The notes beneath the pieces are model-generated. The model did not search any database, was not told the origin of the DNA, and saw only the letters and a program-made list of their open reading frames with translations. Made by a program: the position numbers and the translations under genes. Of a stretch of 62,883 nt of DNA, positions 54,526 through 62,597 are shown one piece after another. Origin of the DNA: CAYRWM01 sp964428055 (GTDB taxonomy: Bacteria; Bacillota; Clostridia; Christensenellales; Christensenellaceae); the NCBI GenBank assembly GCA_964428055.1, contig CAYRWM010000007.1, positions 1 to 62,883 of the forward strand, read 5' to 3'. Numbering within the stretch: the stretch's first letter is position 1; the number at the start of each line of letters is the position of its first letter.

Positions 54526-56276
54526 ATGCTTAGAACACACACATGCAACGAGATCAGACCTGAAAACATAGGAGAAAAGGTTACACTGGCCGGATGGGTC
54601 AACGTCATCAGGGACCACGGCGGAGTAATGTTCGTCGACCTTCGGGACGAGCACGGGATAACACAGACCGTGTTCCATGACGAAGAGATGCTCAAGGACG
54701 TCGGCAAGGAGACAGTCCTGTCCGTCACCGGCACGGTCAAAAAGAGGGACGAGGACACCATAAACCCGAAGCTGGATACCGGCCTCGTCGAAGTGCACGT
54801 CGAATCATCCGAGATACTCGGAAGATGCAAGCACATGCTCCCGTTCGATATAGAGAACTCGACCGAGACCAGAGAGGACGTAAGGCTCAAGTACAGATAT
54901 CTTGACCTGCGCAATCCCGCAATACACAGCAACATAGTATTAAGATCGAAAGTCATAAGCTATCTGCGCAGGCGCATGGAGAGCGAGGGCTTCATGGAAG
55001 TCCAGACTCCAATCCTCACCGCTTCTTCCCCGGAAGGCGCGAGAGACTACCTCGTTCCGTCAAGGAAGCACAAGGGCAAGTTCTACGCTCTGCCCCAGGC
55101 GCCGCAGCAGTTCAAGCAGCTGCTCATGGTCTCCGGATTCGAGAAGTATTTCCAGATAGCTCCGTGCTTCAGGGATGAGGATGCGAGACAGGACAGATCA
55201 CCGGGCGAGTTCTATCAGCTCGACTACGAGATGTCATTCGCGGATCAGGAAGACGTCCTGAAAGTCGCCGAGAGCGTACTTCATGACACGTTCGTTGAGT
55301 TCTCCGACAAAAAGGTGTCGGATACTCCTTTGAGCGCATAACCTACGCCGACGCCATGATGAAGTACGGCACGGACAAGCCCGACCTCAGGAACCCTCTT
55401 GAGATAGTGGACCTGACGGATTTCTTCGCGGACGTCGAGTTTCCCGCTTTCAAGGGCAAGCCCGTACGCGGCATAGTCGCTCCCGCGGGTCTGAGCTCCA
55501 AGAGCTTCTTTGAAAGATCGCTCAAGTTCGCTTTTTCCATCGGCATGAAGGGTCTAGGATACCTGACGCTCAAGGAAGGCGCTTTCAAGGGCCCGATCGA
55601 CAAGTTCCTGAACGACGACCAGAGAAAGTATCTGGTAGACTCATTAAACATGAAGGAAAACGACACGCTGTTCTTCATCTCCGACAGAAAGCACATAGTG
55701 GACGTGCTGGCCGGACAGATAAGGACATGGCTGGGCGAGAACCTCGACCTCATAGAAAAGGACGCTTTCAGGTTCTGCTTCATAGTGGATTTCCCGATGT
55801 ACGAGAACAACCCCGACACGGGCAAGATAGATTTCACGCACAACCCGTTCTCAATGCCGCAAGGCGGCCTTGAGGCGCTCAACGAAAAGGATCCGCTCGA
55901 TATCCTCGCTTATCAGTACGACGTGGTATGCAACGGCGTCGAGCTCTCATCCGGCGCTGTCAGAAACCACAGCCCCGAGATAATGAAGAAGGCTTTCGAG
56001 ATCGCGGGTTACACCGAAGAGGATCTTAAAGCCAAGTTCTCGGCTCTTTACGGAGCGTTCCAGTACGGCGCGCCGCCGCATGCAGGCATGGCGCCCGGAA
56101 TAGACAGGATGATAATGCTGCTTGCCGGCGAAGAGACCATAAGGGACGTCATAGCGTTCCCGATGAACGGCAACGCGCAGGATCTTCTCTGCGGCGCGCC
56201 CGGAGAGGTCACCGAGCAGCAGCTTCTTGAAGCCAACATAATGATCAGAGAATCAGCAGCTATACTGGAGGATTGA
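54526..56276 (+). CDS. aspS: Aspartyl-tRNA synthetase, probably non-discriminating (one-base frameshift)
   Basis: Charges tRNA with Asp. It has an OB-fold anticodon domain at 1-105, then the class II catalytic core with PEGARDYLVPSR, motif 2 (CFRDEDARQDRSPGEF) and motif 3 near the end (GAPPHAGMAPGIDRM). The position of E. coli Leu30 is His (RDHGG), as in non-discriminating AspRS that also charge tRNA-Asn. The frame breaks at TTT 55329-55331: restoring a fourth T gives TPFERITYADAMM and a normal 583 residues; as written, translation stops at 55341. Start ATG has GGAGG seven bases upstream. The lost base is probably an error, since the rest of the gene is well conserved. Confidence 0.88.
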
Positions 56277-56279
56277 TGA

Positions 56280-56561
56280 ATGGACAGGGGGAACCTAAAA
56301 TCACTGCTCTCGCTGAATCAGCTGGAGCTCACTGAAGCCGAAGAGGAGCGCATACTGGCTCTGTTCGATTCCATGAAAGCGAGCGAAAAGGACGCCGCCG
56401 AAGCGGATACCGAAGGCCTTGACGTCATGGTCCACGTGAACGAGCTCAAAAACGTGCTCCGCGAGGATGTATGCATCAAGAATTTCACGAGGGACGATCT
56501 TCAGGAGAGCGCGCCCGAAAAACAGGACGGGTACTGGCAGGTGCCCAGACTGGTCGAGTAA
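56280..56561 (+). CDS. gatC: Aspartyl/glutamyl-tRNA amidotransferase subunit C
   Basis: A 93-residue subunit that wraps around GatA and GatB and steadies the complex. LKNVLRED and the C-terminal pattern APEKQDGYWQVPRLVE match GatC. GGAGG lies seven bases before the ATG. It starts three bases after aspS and ends 12 bases before the gatA-like gene. Confidence 0.9.
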   Translation: MDRGNLKSLLSLNQLELTEAEEERILALFDSMKASEKDAAEADTEGLDVMVHVNELKNVLREDVCIKNFTRDDLQESAPEKQDGYWQVPRLVE

Positions 56562-56573
56562 GGAGGCGCTAAG

Positions 56574-57752
56574 ATGAAATACTATATCAATGAAGGCTCC
56601 GGCGATTACGCCGTCAGCGACATGATACTGACAAAAGATCTCCCGACCACGGCAGGCTCTAAGATGCTTGACGGGTTTGTATCGCTTTTCGAAGCGGAAG
56701 CGGTCACGAGACTGGCTGCCGCCGGACTTAAGGTCGCCGGCAAGACGAATGTCGGCGAGTTCGGACTGGACGTCATAGGCGAGACCTCGTACTTCGGAGA
56801 AGTAACGGCGGATGACGGGACCTTAAGAGGCGCCGCCGCCGAACTGGTAAAGGACGGAAAAGTACCGTTCGCCTTAAGCGTTGACTTAAACGGCGCTCCG
56901 AGAAGAGCGGCCGCCATGTCGGGCGTAACATACATAAAGCCCTCATACGGCATAGTCTCCAGATACGGAACGGTGCCCTGCGCATGTTCATCCGAGACCA
57001 TAGGCGTCACAGCAACCGCGGCCAAGGCAGCTGAAGTCTTAAGCATCATCGCCGGAAACGATCCCAAGGACGGAACGACGCTCCCCGCCGAAAAGTATGA
57101 TTTCAACCTAAACGGGATAATCGAGGGAAGAAAGTTCGCGGTCATAAAGGAATACATGGACGCGTCCGACGAAGGCCAGAGAGAAAAGGTAAGGCTTTTA
57201 GCCGAGCTCCTGAGATCAAAGGGCGCAGAGGTGACCGAGATATCATTCCCCGAAGCGAAAGCGGTCGCCGCAGCATGGCGCATAGCTCTCGCGGCCGAGA
57301 CATGCAACAACGTCTCAAGATACGACGGCGTCAAGTTCGGATACCGCACGCCGGATTATAAGGATATAGACGAACTGTACACGAAGTCGAGATCCGAAGC
57401 TTTCGGACTCCTTACAAAGGCCGTAATACTGTACGGCTCGGACGTTCTTTCAAAAGGCAGATACGACGAGTGCTACGACAAGGCTCTGAAAATACGCAGA
57501 CTCGCGAGGAACTCAGCGGACAGGCTGTTCGCAGAGTACGCGGCTCTGCTGTATCCCGCGTGCACAAAGTCCTCGTATACAAAGGCAGAACTCGGCGACA
57601 GCATAGACGCCGCGTCGGATGAGGCTATGCTCTCATCTCTCGTGTGTCTTCTGGGTCTGCCCTGCGCGGTCGCGTCGGGAGTGCAGATCGCCGCGGACAC
57701 CCTAAGTGAGAACCTGCTGCTCGCTATAGCGGCAGCCGCAGAGGAGGCTTAA
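56574..57752 (+). CDS. GatA-like protein lacking the amidase catalytic serines
   Basis: A 392-residue homologue of GatA, which normally frees ammonia from glutamine for GatB (about 485 residues). Homology is clear: TTAGSKMLDGF, ETSYFGEV, IKPSYGIVSRYG, CSSETIG, and SRSEAFG near residue 280. The usual N-terminal 60 or so residues are missing. By alignment, the catalytic Lys is kept (Lys21), but the cis-Ser is Leu84 (GGSSGGS replaced by GTLRGAA) and the nucleophile Ser is Ala108 (SDTGGSIRQ replaced by SVDLNGAPRR), with the normal 24-residue spacing. The glutamine-binding Arg region also differs. It is unlikely to be an amidase. Intact frame, operon position and a close gatB (one base) argue that it is used, perhaps as a scaffold. 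Confidence 0.8.
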   Translation: MKYYINEGSGDYAVSDMILTKDLPTTAGSKMLDGFVSLFEAEAVTRLAAAGLKVAGKTNVGEFGLDVIGETSYFGEVTADDGTLRGAAAELVKDGKVPFALSVDLNGAPRRAAAMSGVTYIKPSYGIVSRYGTVPCACSSETIGVTATAAKAAEVLSIIAGNDPKDGTTLPAEKYDFNLNGIIEGRKFAVIKEYMDASDEGQREKVRLLAELLRSKGAEVTEISFPEAKAVAAAWRIALAAETCNNVSRYDGVKFGYRTPDYKDIDELYTKSRSEAFGLLTKAVILYGSDVLSKGRYDECYDKALKIRRLARNSADRLFAEYAALLYPACTKSSYTKAELGDSIDAASDEAMLSSLVCLLGLPCAVASGVQIAADTLSENLLLAIAAAAEEA

Positions 57753-57753
57753 C

Positions 57754-59190
57754 ATGAAGTACGAAACAGTCATAGGCCTTGAGGTCCACGTGGAACTCGC
57801 GACAAAATCCAAGATATTCTGCTCATGCTCCGCCGAATTCGGCGCGGAGCAGAACGACAGCGTATGCCCCGCCTGCTGCGGTATGCCCGGCATGCTGCCC
57901 GTAACGAACAAAAAGGTGGTCGAGCTCGGCATGATGGCCGGCATGCTCACGAACTGCCATATAAACAGATATACGACATTTGACAAGAAGAGCTACTACT
58001 ATCCCGATCTTCCCTGCTCGTATCAGATCACTCAGTGGTTCTCGCCCATATGCGTGAACGGCGGCGTGGAGATAGAGACGGCGGCCGGTAAAAAGGTCAT
58101 AGGTATAAAGCAGATCCATATGGAAGAGGACGCGGGCAAGCTCGTCCATGACGACTGGACGGACACATCCCTCGTCGACTTCAACAGAACGAGCGTTCCG
58201 CTCTGCGAGATAGTCAGCAAACCCGACATAAGGAGCGCTGAGGAAGCGATAGCATATCTTAAGAGACTGAGAACTCTTCTGAGTTTCGCGAGAGTATCAA
58301 AGTGCCGCATGGAGGAAGGCTCCATGAGATGCGACGTCAACTTATCGATCAGACCCGCAGGCTCCGACGAGCTGGGCGTCAGGACAGAGATGAAGAACAT
58401 GAACTCCCTGTCCGCCATAGCGAGAGCGATCGAGTTCGAGACGGCAAGGCACATCGACGCTCTTGAGAGGGGGACCGAGACGCTAGTACAGGAAACCAGA
58501 AGATGGGACGACGTCAAGGGCAGAAGCTTCGCCATGAGAAACAAGGAGACGGCTGCGGATTACAGGTACTTCCCGGATCCCAACCTTACTCCCATAGTGA
58601 TCGATGACGAGTGGTTCGATTCCGTCAAGGCTTCTCTTCCCGAACTGCCGGAGATAAAGGCGGACAGATACGTAAAAGAGCTCGGTCTTACCGAAGACGA
58701 CAGCAAGGCACTGACCTCGTCAAGGACGCTGTGCGATATATTCGAGGACGCTCTGGACGTAACGGGCAAGCCGAAGGAAACTGCGAACTGGGTCCTGACC
58801 GAGTGCACGGGTTTTGCGAAAAAGGACAACATATCCGTTGACGATCTTAAGATCGACGCAAATAAGCTCGGCAAGCTCATAAACATGACGCAAAAGGGCG
58901 AAGTCAACAGGAACATGGCAAAGCGCGTACTTTCCGCCGTGTACAAAGAGGACGCCGATCCGAGAGAATACTGCGAAAAGAACGGACTCTTCGCCCAGAA
59001 CGATGAAGGCGCCATACTCGAGATAGTCAAAAAAGCCATAGCCGAGAACGAGAAATCGGTAGCCGACTACAAGAGCGGCAAGGTCAAGGCCAAGCAGGCT
59101 ATATTCGGAAGGATAATGAAAGAGCTCAAGGGCAACGGCGATCCTCAGGTCATTCAGAAGCTGCTGGATGCCGAGCTTGAAAAGATCTGA
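57754..59190 (+). CDS. gatB: Aspartyl/glutamyl-tRNA amidotransferase subunit B
   Basis: A 478-residue kinase-amidotransferase subunit that phosphorylates Asp or Glu on mischarged tRNA and replaces the phosphate with ammonia. IGLEVHVEL at the start, zinc cysteines CSCS and CPACC, HMEEDAGKLVHD metal/ATP site and the C-terminal tRNA-binding YqeY-like domain with AKQAIFGRIMKELKGNGDP are all intact. Full family length. It starts one base after the gatA-like stop. With that partner inactive, ammonia would have to be free or come from another glutaminase. Confidence 0.95.
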   Translation: MKYETVIGLEVHVELATKSKIFCSCSAEFGAEQNDSVCPACCGMPGMLPVTNKKVVELGMMAGMLTNCHINRYTTFDKKSYYYPDLPCSYQITQWFSPICVNGGVEIETAAGKKVIGIKQIHMEEDAGKLVHDDWTDTSLVDFNRTSVPLCEIVSKPDIRSAEEAIAYLKRLRTLLSFARVSKCRMEEGSMRCDVNLSIRPAGSDELGVRTEMKNMNSLSAIARAIEFETARHIDALERGTETLVQETRRWDDVKGRSFAMRNKETAADYRYFPDPNLTPIVIDDEWFDSVKASLPELPEIKADRYVKELGLTEDDSKALTSSRTLCDIFEDALDVTGKPKETANWVLTECTGFAKKDNISVDDLKIDANKLGKLINMTQKGEVNRNMAKRVLSAVYKEDADPREYCEKNGLFAQNDEGAILEIVKKAIAENEKSVADYKSGKVKAKQAIFGRIMKELKGNGDPQVIQKLLDAELEKI

Positions 59191-59203
59191 CAAAAAACGG
59201 TTG

Positions 59204-59232
59204 TTTACAAAACCGGTCTTCGAGATTATATT
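59204..59232 (+). promoter_or_regulatory. Promoter of the small zinc-ribbon gene
   Basis: TTTACA (59204-59209), 17 bases, TATATT (59227-59232), 32 bases before the ATG. AGGAGG lies just upstream of the start. Confidence 0.65.
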
Positions 59233-59264
59233 AATCTTAAGAGGATAATTCAGGAGGATATATT

Positions 59265-59516
59265 ATGGCTATAGTCACTACGATATACAGATGCGCAAAG
59301 TGCGGAAGCAAGAATGTTGTTCCGTATTCAGCCGAAGGCGAACCAATGAAGGATCCGCTGCTCGACATACTGAGGAACAAGAGCGCAAAAGAATTCAGAT
59401 GCTCTGACTGCGGAGCGGTCATGGATCATCCCATGGAGGATGTTGAAAAGGCCGGCCTCGACGCCGAGGATCTCGAAGGAGATGGAGTATCCATTTCGGG
59501 AGCGCTCAATAAATAA
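59265..59516 (+). CDS. Small zinc-ribbon protein
   Basis: An 83-residue protein. Cysteines at 10, 13, 46 and 49 (CAKC and CSDC) make one zinc ribbon; the segment between them is Asp/Leu-rich and the tail is acidic (EDLEGDG). No enzymatic motif. It does not resemble ribosomal L36/S27 ribbons; a TFIIB- or regulator-like ribbon is possible. AGGAGG lies before the ATG. It is a short single-gene unit with its own promoter and terminator. Confidence 0.7.
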   Translation: MAIVTTIYRCAKCGSKNVVPYSAEGEPMKDPLLDILRNKSAKEFRCSDCGAVMDHPMEDVEKAGLDAEDLEGDGVSISGALNK

Positions 59517-59527
59517 TGTGTTTTAAC

Positions 59528-59564
59528 AAGAAAGGTCCCGCAATAACGGGACCTTTCTTTTTTT
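59528..59564. terminator. Terminator shared by the zinc-ribbon and rubredoxin ends
   Basis: AAGAAAGGTCCCG/CGGGACCTTTCTT stem, six-base loop, with a T run on the plus strand. The rubredoxin gene ends ten bases away on the minus strand, where the tail is less T-rich. Confidence 0.9.
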
Positions 59565-59573
59565 CTTCAGATC

Positions 59574-59729
59574 TTAAGCTTCCTCAAAGTCTTCCTTGCC
59601 TACTCCGCATAAGGGGCAGACCCAGTCTTCCGGAATATCTTCAAAAGCCGTTCCGGGCTCTATGCCGTTATCCGGATCGCCGATCTCGGGATCATATTCA
59701 TATCCGCATACTGTGCAAACATACTTCAT
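59574..59729 (-). CDS. Rubredoxin
   Basis: A 51-residue one-electron carrier with a single Fe(Cys)4 site. The two knuckles are CTVCGYEYDP (residues 5-14) and CPLCGVGKEDFE (38-49); the aromatic residues and DWVCPLCG match rubredoxins closely. GGAG lies upstream of ATG 59729. It follows the Mrp-type gene at 15 bases. It typically serves oxygen or peroxide defence in anaerobes; no partner such as rubrerythrin is in the window. Confidence 0.95.
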   Translation of the reverse strand: MKYVCTVCGYEYDPEIGDPDNGIEPGTAFEDIPEDWVCPLCGVGKEDFEEA

Positions 59730-59744
59730 TTCGATTTCTCCTTA

Positions 59745-60569
59745 TCAGTCTTTTTGTATATCTTCGGTTATGGCATTAAGCCAGTCGCCTTCTATATCAC
59801 CGGCTCTGCCGGCATCGCACTTTTTGGCAAATTCGGGATCTATGGGCAGGCGGCAGACGGCGTCTATGCCGAATCTGCCGGCCGTCTCCTCTATGCTGCT
59901 CTCGCCGAATATGCTGTGTCTCTTTCCGCAGTCGGGACACTCGAAGTACGACATGTTCTCAACTATGCCCACAACGGGTATCTGCATCATGCGCGCCATC
60001 TTTACGGCCTTCTCGACTATGACGGACACGAGCTCCTGCGGGGACGTCACGACTATTATACCGTCTACAGGAACGGACTGGAATACCGTAAGCGGAACGT
60101 CGCCCGTTCCCGGAGGCATGTCTATGAACATGTAGTCTATGTCTCCCCATATAACGTCGGTCCAGAACTGCTTTACCGTGCCCGCTATGACAGGGCCTCT
60201 CCAAACAACGGGATCGGTCTCGTTCTCAAGCAGGAAGTTGATGGACATCATCTCGATGCCGTTATACGAAGTCACGGTGAATATGCCGTCCTCGGATCCG
60301 GTAGCCTTTTCAGCGGCCCCGAATATCTTAGGTATCGAGGGACCCGTTATATCCGCATCCATGACCGCAGTCTTAAAGCCCTTCCGCTTCATGTCGGAAG
60401 CGAGCAGCGCGGTCACGAGCGATTTGCCTACTCCGCCCTTGCCTGAAACAACGGCGTATACCTTCTTTATATCCGAGAGTCTGTTCTGGGGTTCCAGGAA
60501 ACTCTTCGGGTCTCTGTCGGCGCAGTTTTCACCGCAGCTCGAACAGTCATGCGTACAGTTTTCGCTCAT
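59745..60569 (-). CDS. Mrp/NBP35-family ATP-binding protein (iron-sulfur carrier)
   Basis: About 274 residues. N-terminal cysteines (CTHDCSSCGENC) are followed by a ParA/MinD-type P-loop, SGKGGVGKSLVTAL, then DADITGPSIP, FIDMPPGTGD and a C-terminal CPDC. This layout fits the Mrp/Nbp35 Fe-S scaffold ATPases. The start at 60569 has GGAG six bases upstream; an in-frame start at 60593 is rejected. It likely helps load Fe-S clusters. It lies before, and is probably co-transcribed with, rubredoxin. Confidence 0.9.
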   Translation of the reverse strand: MSENCTHDCSSCGENCADRDPKSFLEPQNRLSDIKKVYAVVSGKGGVGKSLVTALLASDMKRKGFKTAVMDADITGPSIPKIFGAAEKATGSEDGIFTVTSYNGIEMMSINFLLENETDPVVWRGPVIAGTVKQFWTDVIWGDIDYMFIDMPPGTGDVPLTVFQSVPVDGIIVVTSPQELVSVIVEKAVKMARMMQIPVVGIVENMSYFECPDCGKRHSIFGESSIEETAGRFGIDAVCRLPIDPEFAKKCDAGRAGDIEGDWLNAITEDIQKD

Positions 60570-60608
60570 TATTCTCTCCTTATGCACATGCATTTAAGTA
60601 CAACAATG

Positions 60609-60637
60609 ATGATATACTCAGCACCCTTAAAAATCAA
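60609..60637 (-). promoter_or_regulatory. Promoter of the Mrp-rubredoxin operon
   Basis: Minus strand TTGATT (60637-60632), 17 bases, TATCAT (60614-60609). Confidence 0.6.
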
Positions 60638-60742
60638 CCTAGGAACAGATAATTGTGAAAAAAATACTTATGCTTTACAAGGTTTGTTTTTATATGATAA
60701 ATATGGTATTGAGGGAAAATTGAGCATAAGGTGGATACGCAA

Positions 60743-62494
60743 ATGGATGTATTATCTATACTCGCTCTTATAGGCGGCGTCGCCGTCTTTCTCTTCGGCA
60801 TGCACATCATGTCATCCGGACTCGAAAAAGTCTCGGGAAACAAGCTTGAGAACAGACTGAAAAAGCTGACTTCCAACAAATTCAAGAGCCTGGCAATGGG
60901 CGCCGGCATAACGGTCGCGATGCAGTCGTCATCCGCGCTCACGGTCATGCTGATCGGCCTCGTCAATTCCGGCATCATGGTCCTCGAACAGACAGTCGGC
61001 ATAATCATGGGCTCAAACGTGGGAACCACGCTCACAGGCTGGCTCCTGTCCCTTACCGGAATAAAGAGCGACAATCTCGCTCTTCAGCTCGCGCGTCCCG
61101 AAAACTTCGCCCCTGTCCTCGCTCTCATAGGCGTACTCATGCTCCTGGGATCAAAAGACAAAAAGAAAAAGAACCTCGGCATGGTGCTGTGCGGATTCGC
61201 CATACTCATGATCTCAATGGAACTCATGAGCAATGCCGTAGAGCCGATAGCCCAGTCAGAACAGTTCGCGGGACTTCTGACCGCATTCTCCGTCCCGATC
61301 ATAGGCGTTATAATCGGCGCCGTGTTCACGGGAATCATACAGAGCTCGGCGGCTTCCCTGGGTATACTTCAGGCGCTGTCCTTAACCGGCAGCATAACCT
61401 ACAGCATGGCGATACCCGTCGTCATGGGCCTTAACATAGGAACCTGCGTAACGGCTGTTCTGTCAAGCATAGGCGTCAACAGAAACGCCAAGCGAGTGTC
61501 AGTCATCCATATATGCTTCAATCTGATAGGCACCGCGGTCCTTATGTCCCTTTACTACGGACTGGACGCCGTATTCCACTTCCCGATGACGGACATGAAG
61601 GTAGACCCTGTCGGGATAGCGCTCATACACACCATATTCAACGTAGCGACCACGGCCATACTGCTGCCGTTTTCAGATAAGCTCGTATCTCTCGCCAAGA
61701 TCATAATAAAGGATAAAAAAGACGAGGATGACGTCACGACCATGCTGGACGACATACTGCTCAAGACACCGTCCGTCGCGGTATCTGAGAGCGCCAACGT
61801 CACGTATAAGATGGCGGATAAGGCAAAGGGAAGCGTGGACAAGGCAGTCAGCCTTATAAACAGCTTCGATGCAAAAGTTTTTGCCAAGCTCACCCATGAC
61901 GAATCAAAACTCGATGAGTATGAGGACTTCCTCGGATCATATCTGGTCAAGGTGGCGGCATGCGAGATATCCGCGGATGACAGTACGACGGTCACGAAAC
62001 TCATGCATGTCATAGGAGATTTTGAGCATACAGGCGACAACGCCTACGCCATAGGCATGACGCTTGAAGAGATGAATGACAAGGAAATAATCTTTTCCGA
62101 CCAGACGAAACATGAGCTCAAGGTTATTGCATCGGCTCTCAGCGATATAACGGAACTGACAGTACGGGTCTTTAAGGAAAACGATCTTGCGCTCGCAGCT
62201 CATGTAGAGCCTCTGGAGCAGGTAATTGACGACCTCGCCGCAAGGATCAAGAAAAGACATATCAAGAGACTCAAGACAGGCGAATGCACCGCTGACAAGG
62301 GCATATATCTGACCGATCTTCTTACGCATATAAAGAGGATCTCGGACTACTGCTCAAATGTTGCCGTATGCGTCATTCAGATAGCGTCCTCCACGTTCGA
62401 GACGCACAGCTATCTGCACAGCATAAAGTATACAAACCAGCCCGAATTCCTGTCTGATTTCGACAGCTACAAGAACAAGTATTCAATCGACTGA
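60743..62494 (+). CDS. Na+/phosphate cotransporter-family protein with PhoU-like C-terminus
   Basis: About 583 residues. Two NptA-type repeats each carry the QSS signature: VAMQSSSALTVMLIGLVNSG near 60-80 and QSSAASLGILQALSLTG near 200. They are predicted as eight or so membrane helices, followed by a cytoplasmic helical PhoU-like domain from about 340. The ATG at 60743 has AAGGTGG eight bases upstream and matches the start of the tandem copy; a GTG at 60731 is less likely. Substrate, phosphate or another anion, is not proved. Confidence 0.88.
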   Translation: MDVLSILALIGGVAVFLFGMHIMSSGLEKVSGNKLENRLKKLTSNKFKSLAMGAGITVAMQSSSALTVMLIGLVNSGIMVLEQTVGIIMGSNVGTTLTGWLLSLTGIKSDNLALQLARPENFAPVLALIGVLMLLGSKDKKKKNLGMVLCGFAILMISMELMSNAVEPIAQSEQFAGLLTAFSVPIIGVIIGAVFTGIIQSSAASLGILQALSLTGSITYSMAIPVVMGLNIGTCVTAVLSSIGVNRNAKRVSVIHICFNLIGTAVLMSLYYGLDAVFHFPMTDMKVDPVGIALIHTIFNVATTAILLPFSDKLVSLAKIIIKDKKDEDDVTTMLDDILLKTPSVAVSESANVTYKMADKAKGSVDKAVSLINSFDAKVFAKLTHDESKLDEYEDFLGSYLVKVAACEISADDSTTVTKLMHVIGDFEHTGDNAYAIGMTLEEMNDKEIIFSDQTKHELKVIASALSDITELTVRVFKENDLALAAHVEPLEQVIDDLAARIKKRHIKRLKTGECTADKGIYLTDLLTHIKRISDYCSNVAVCVIQIASSTFETHSYLHSIKYTNQPEFLSDFDSYKNKYSID

Positions 62495-62553
62495 AATAAA
62501 AAGAAGGTAAGGATTCGTCCGCAAAAATACTGTACGGCTTGCCATAAAAACAG

Positions 62554-62559
62554 TATAAT
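62554..62559 (+). promoter_or_regulatory. -10 element before the second Na/Pi gene
   Basis: TATAAT, 38 bases before the ATG; the only -35 at 17 bases is the poor TGTACG. Confidence 0.4.
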
Positions 62560-62597
62560 GTTATTTAGAGAAGATTCGGATTAAGGAGTATTCGCGG

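Noticed and set aside
55329..55341. Programmed frameshift in aspS
   Set aside because: There is no slippery heptamer, internal ribosome site or nearby structure; other AspRS genes are not frameshifted.
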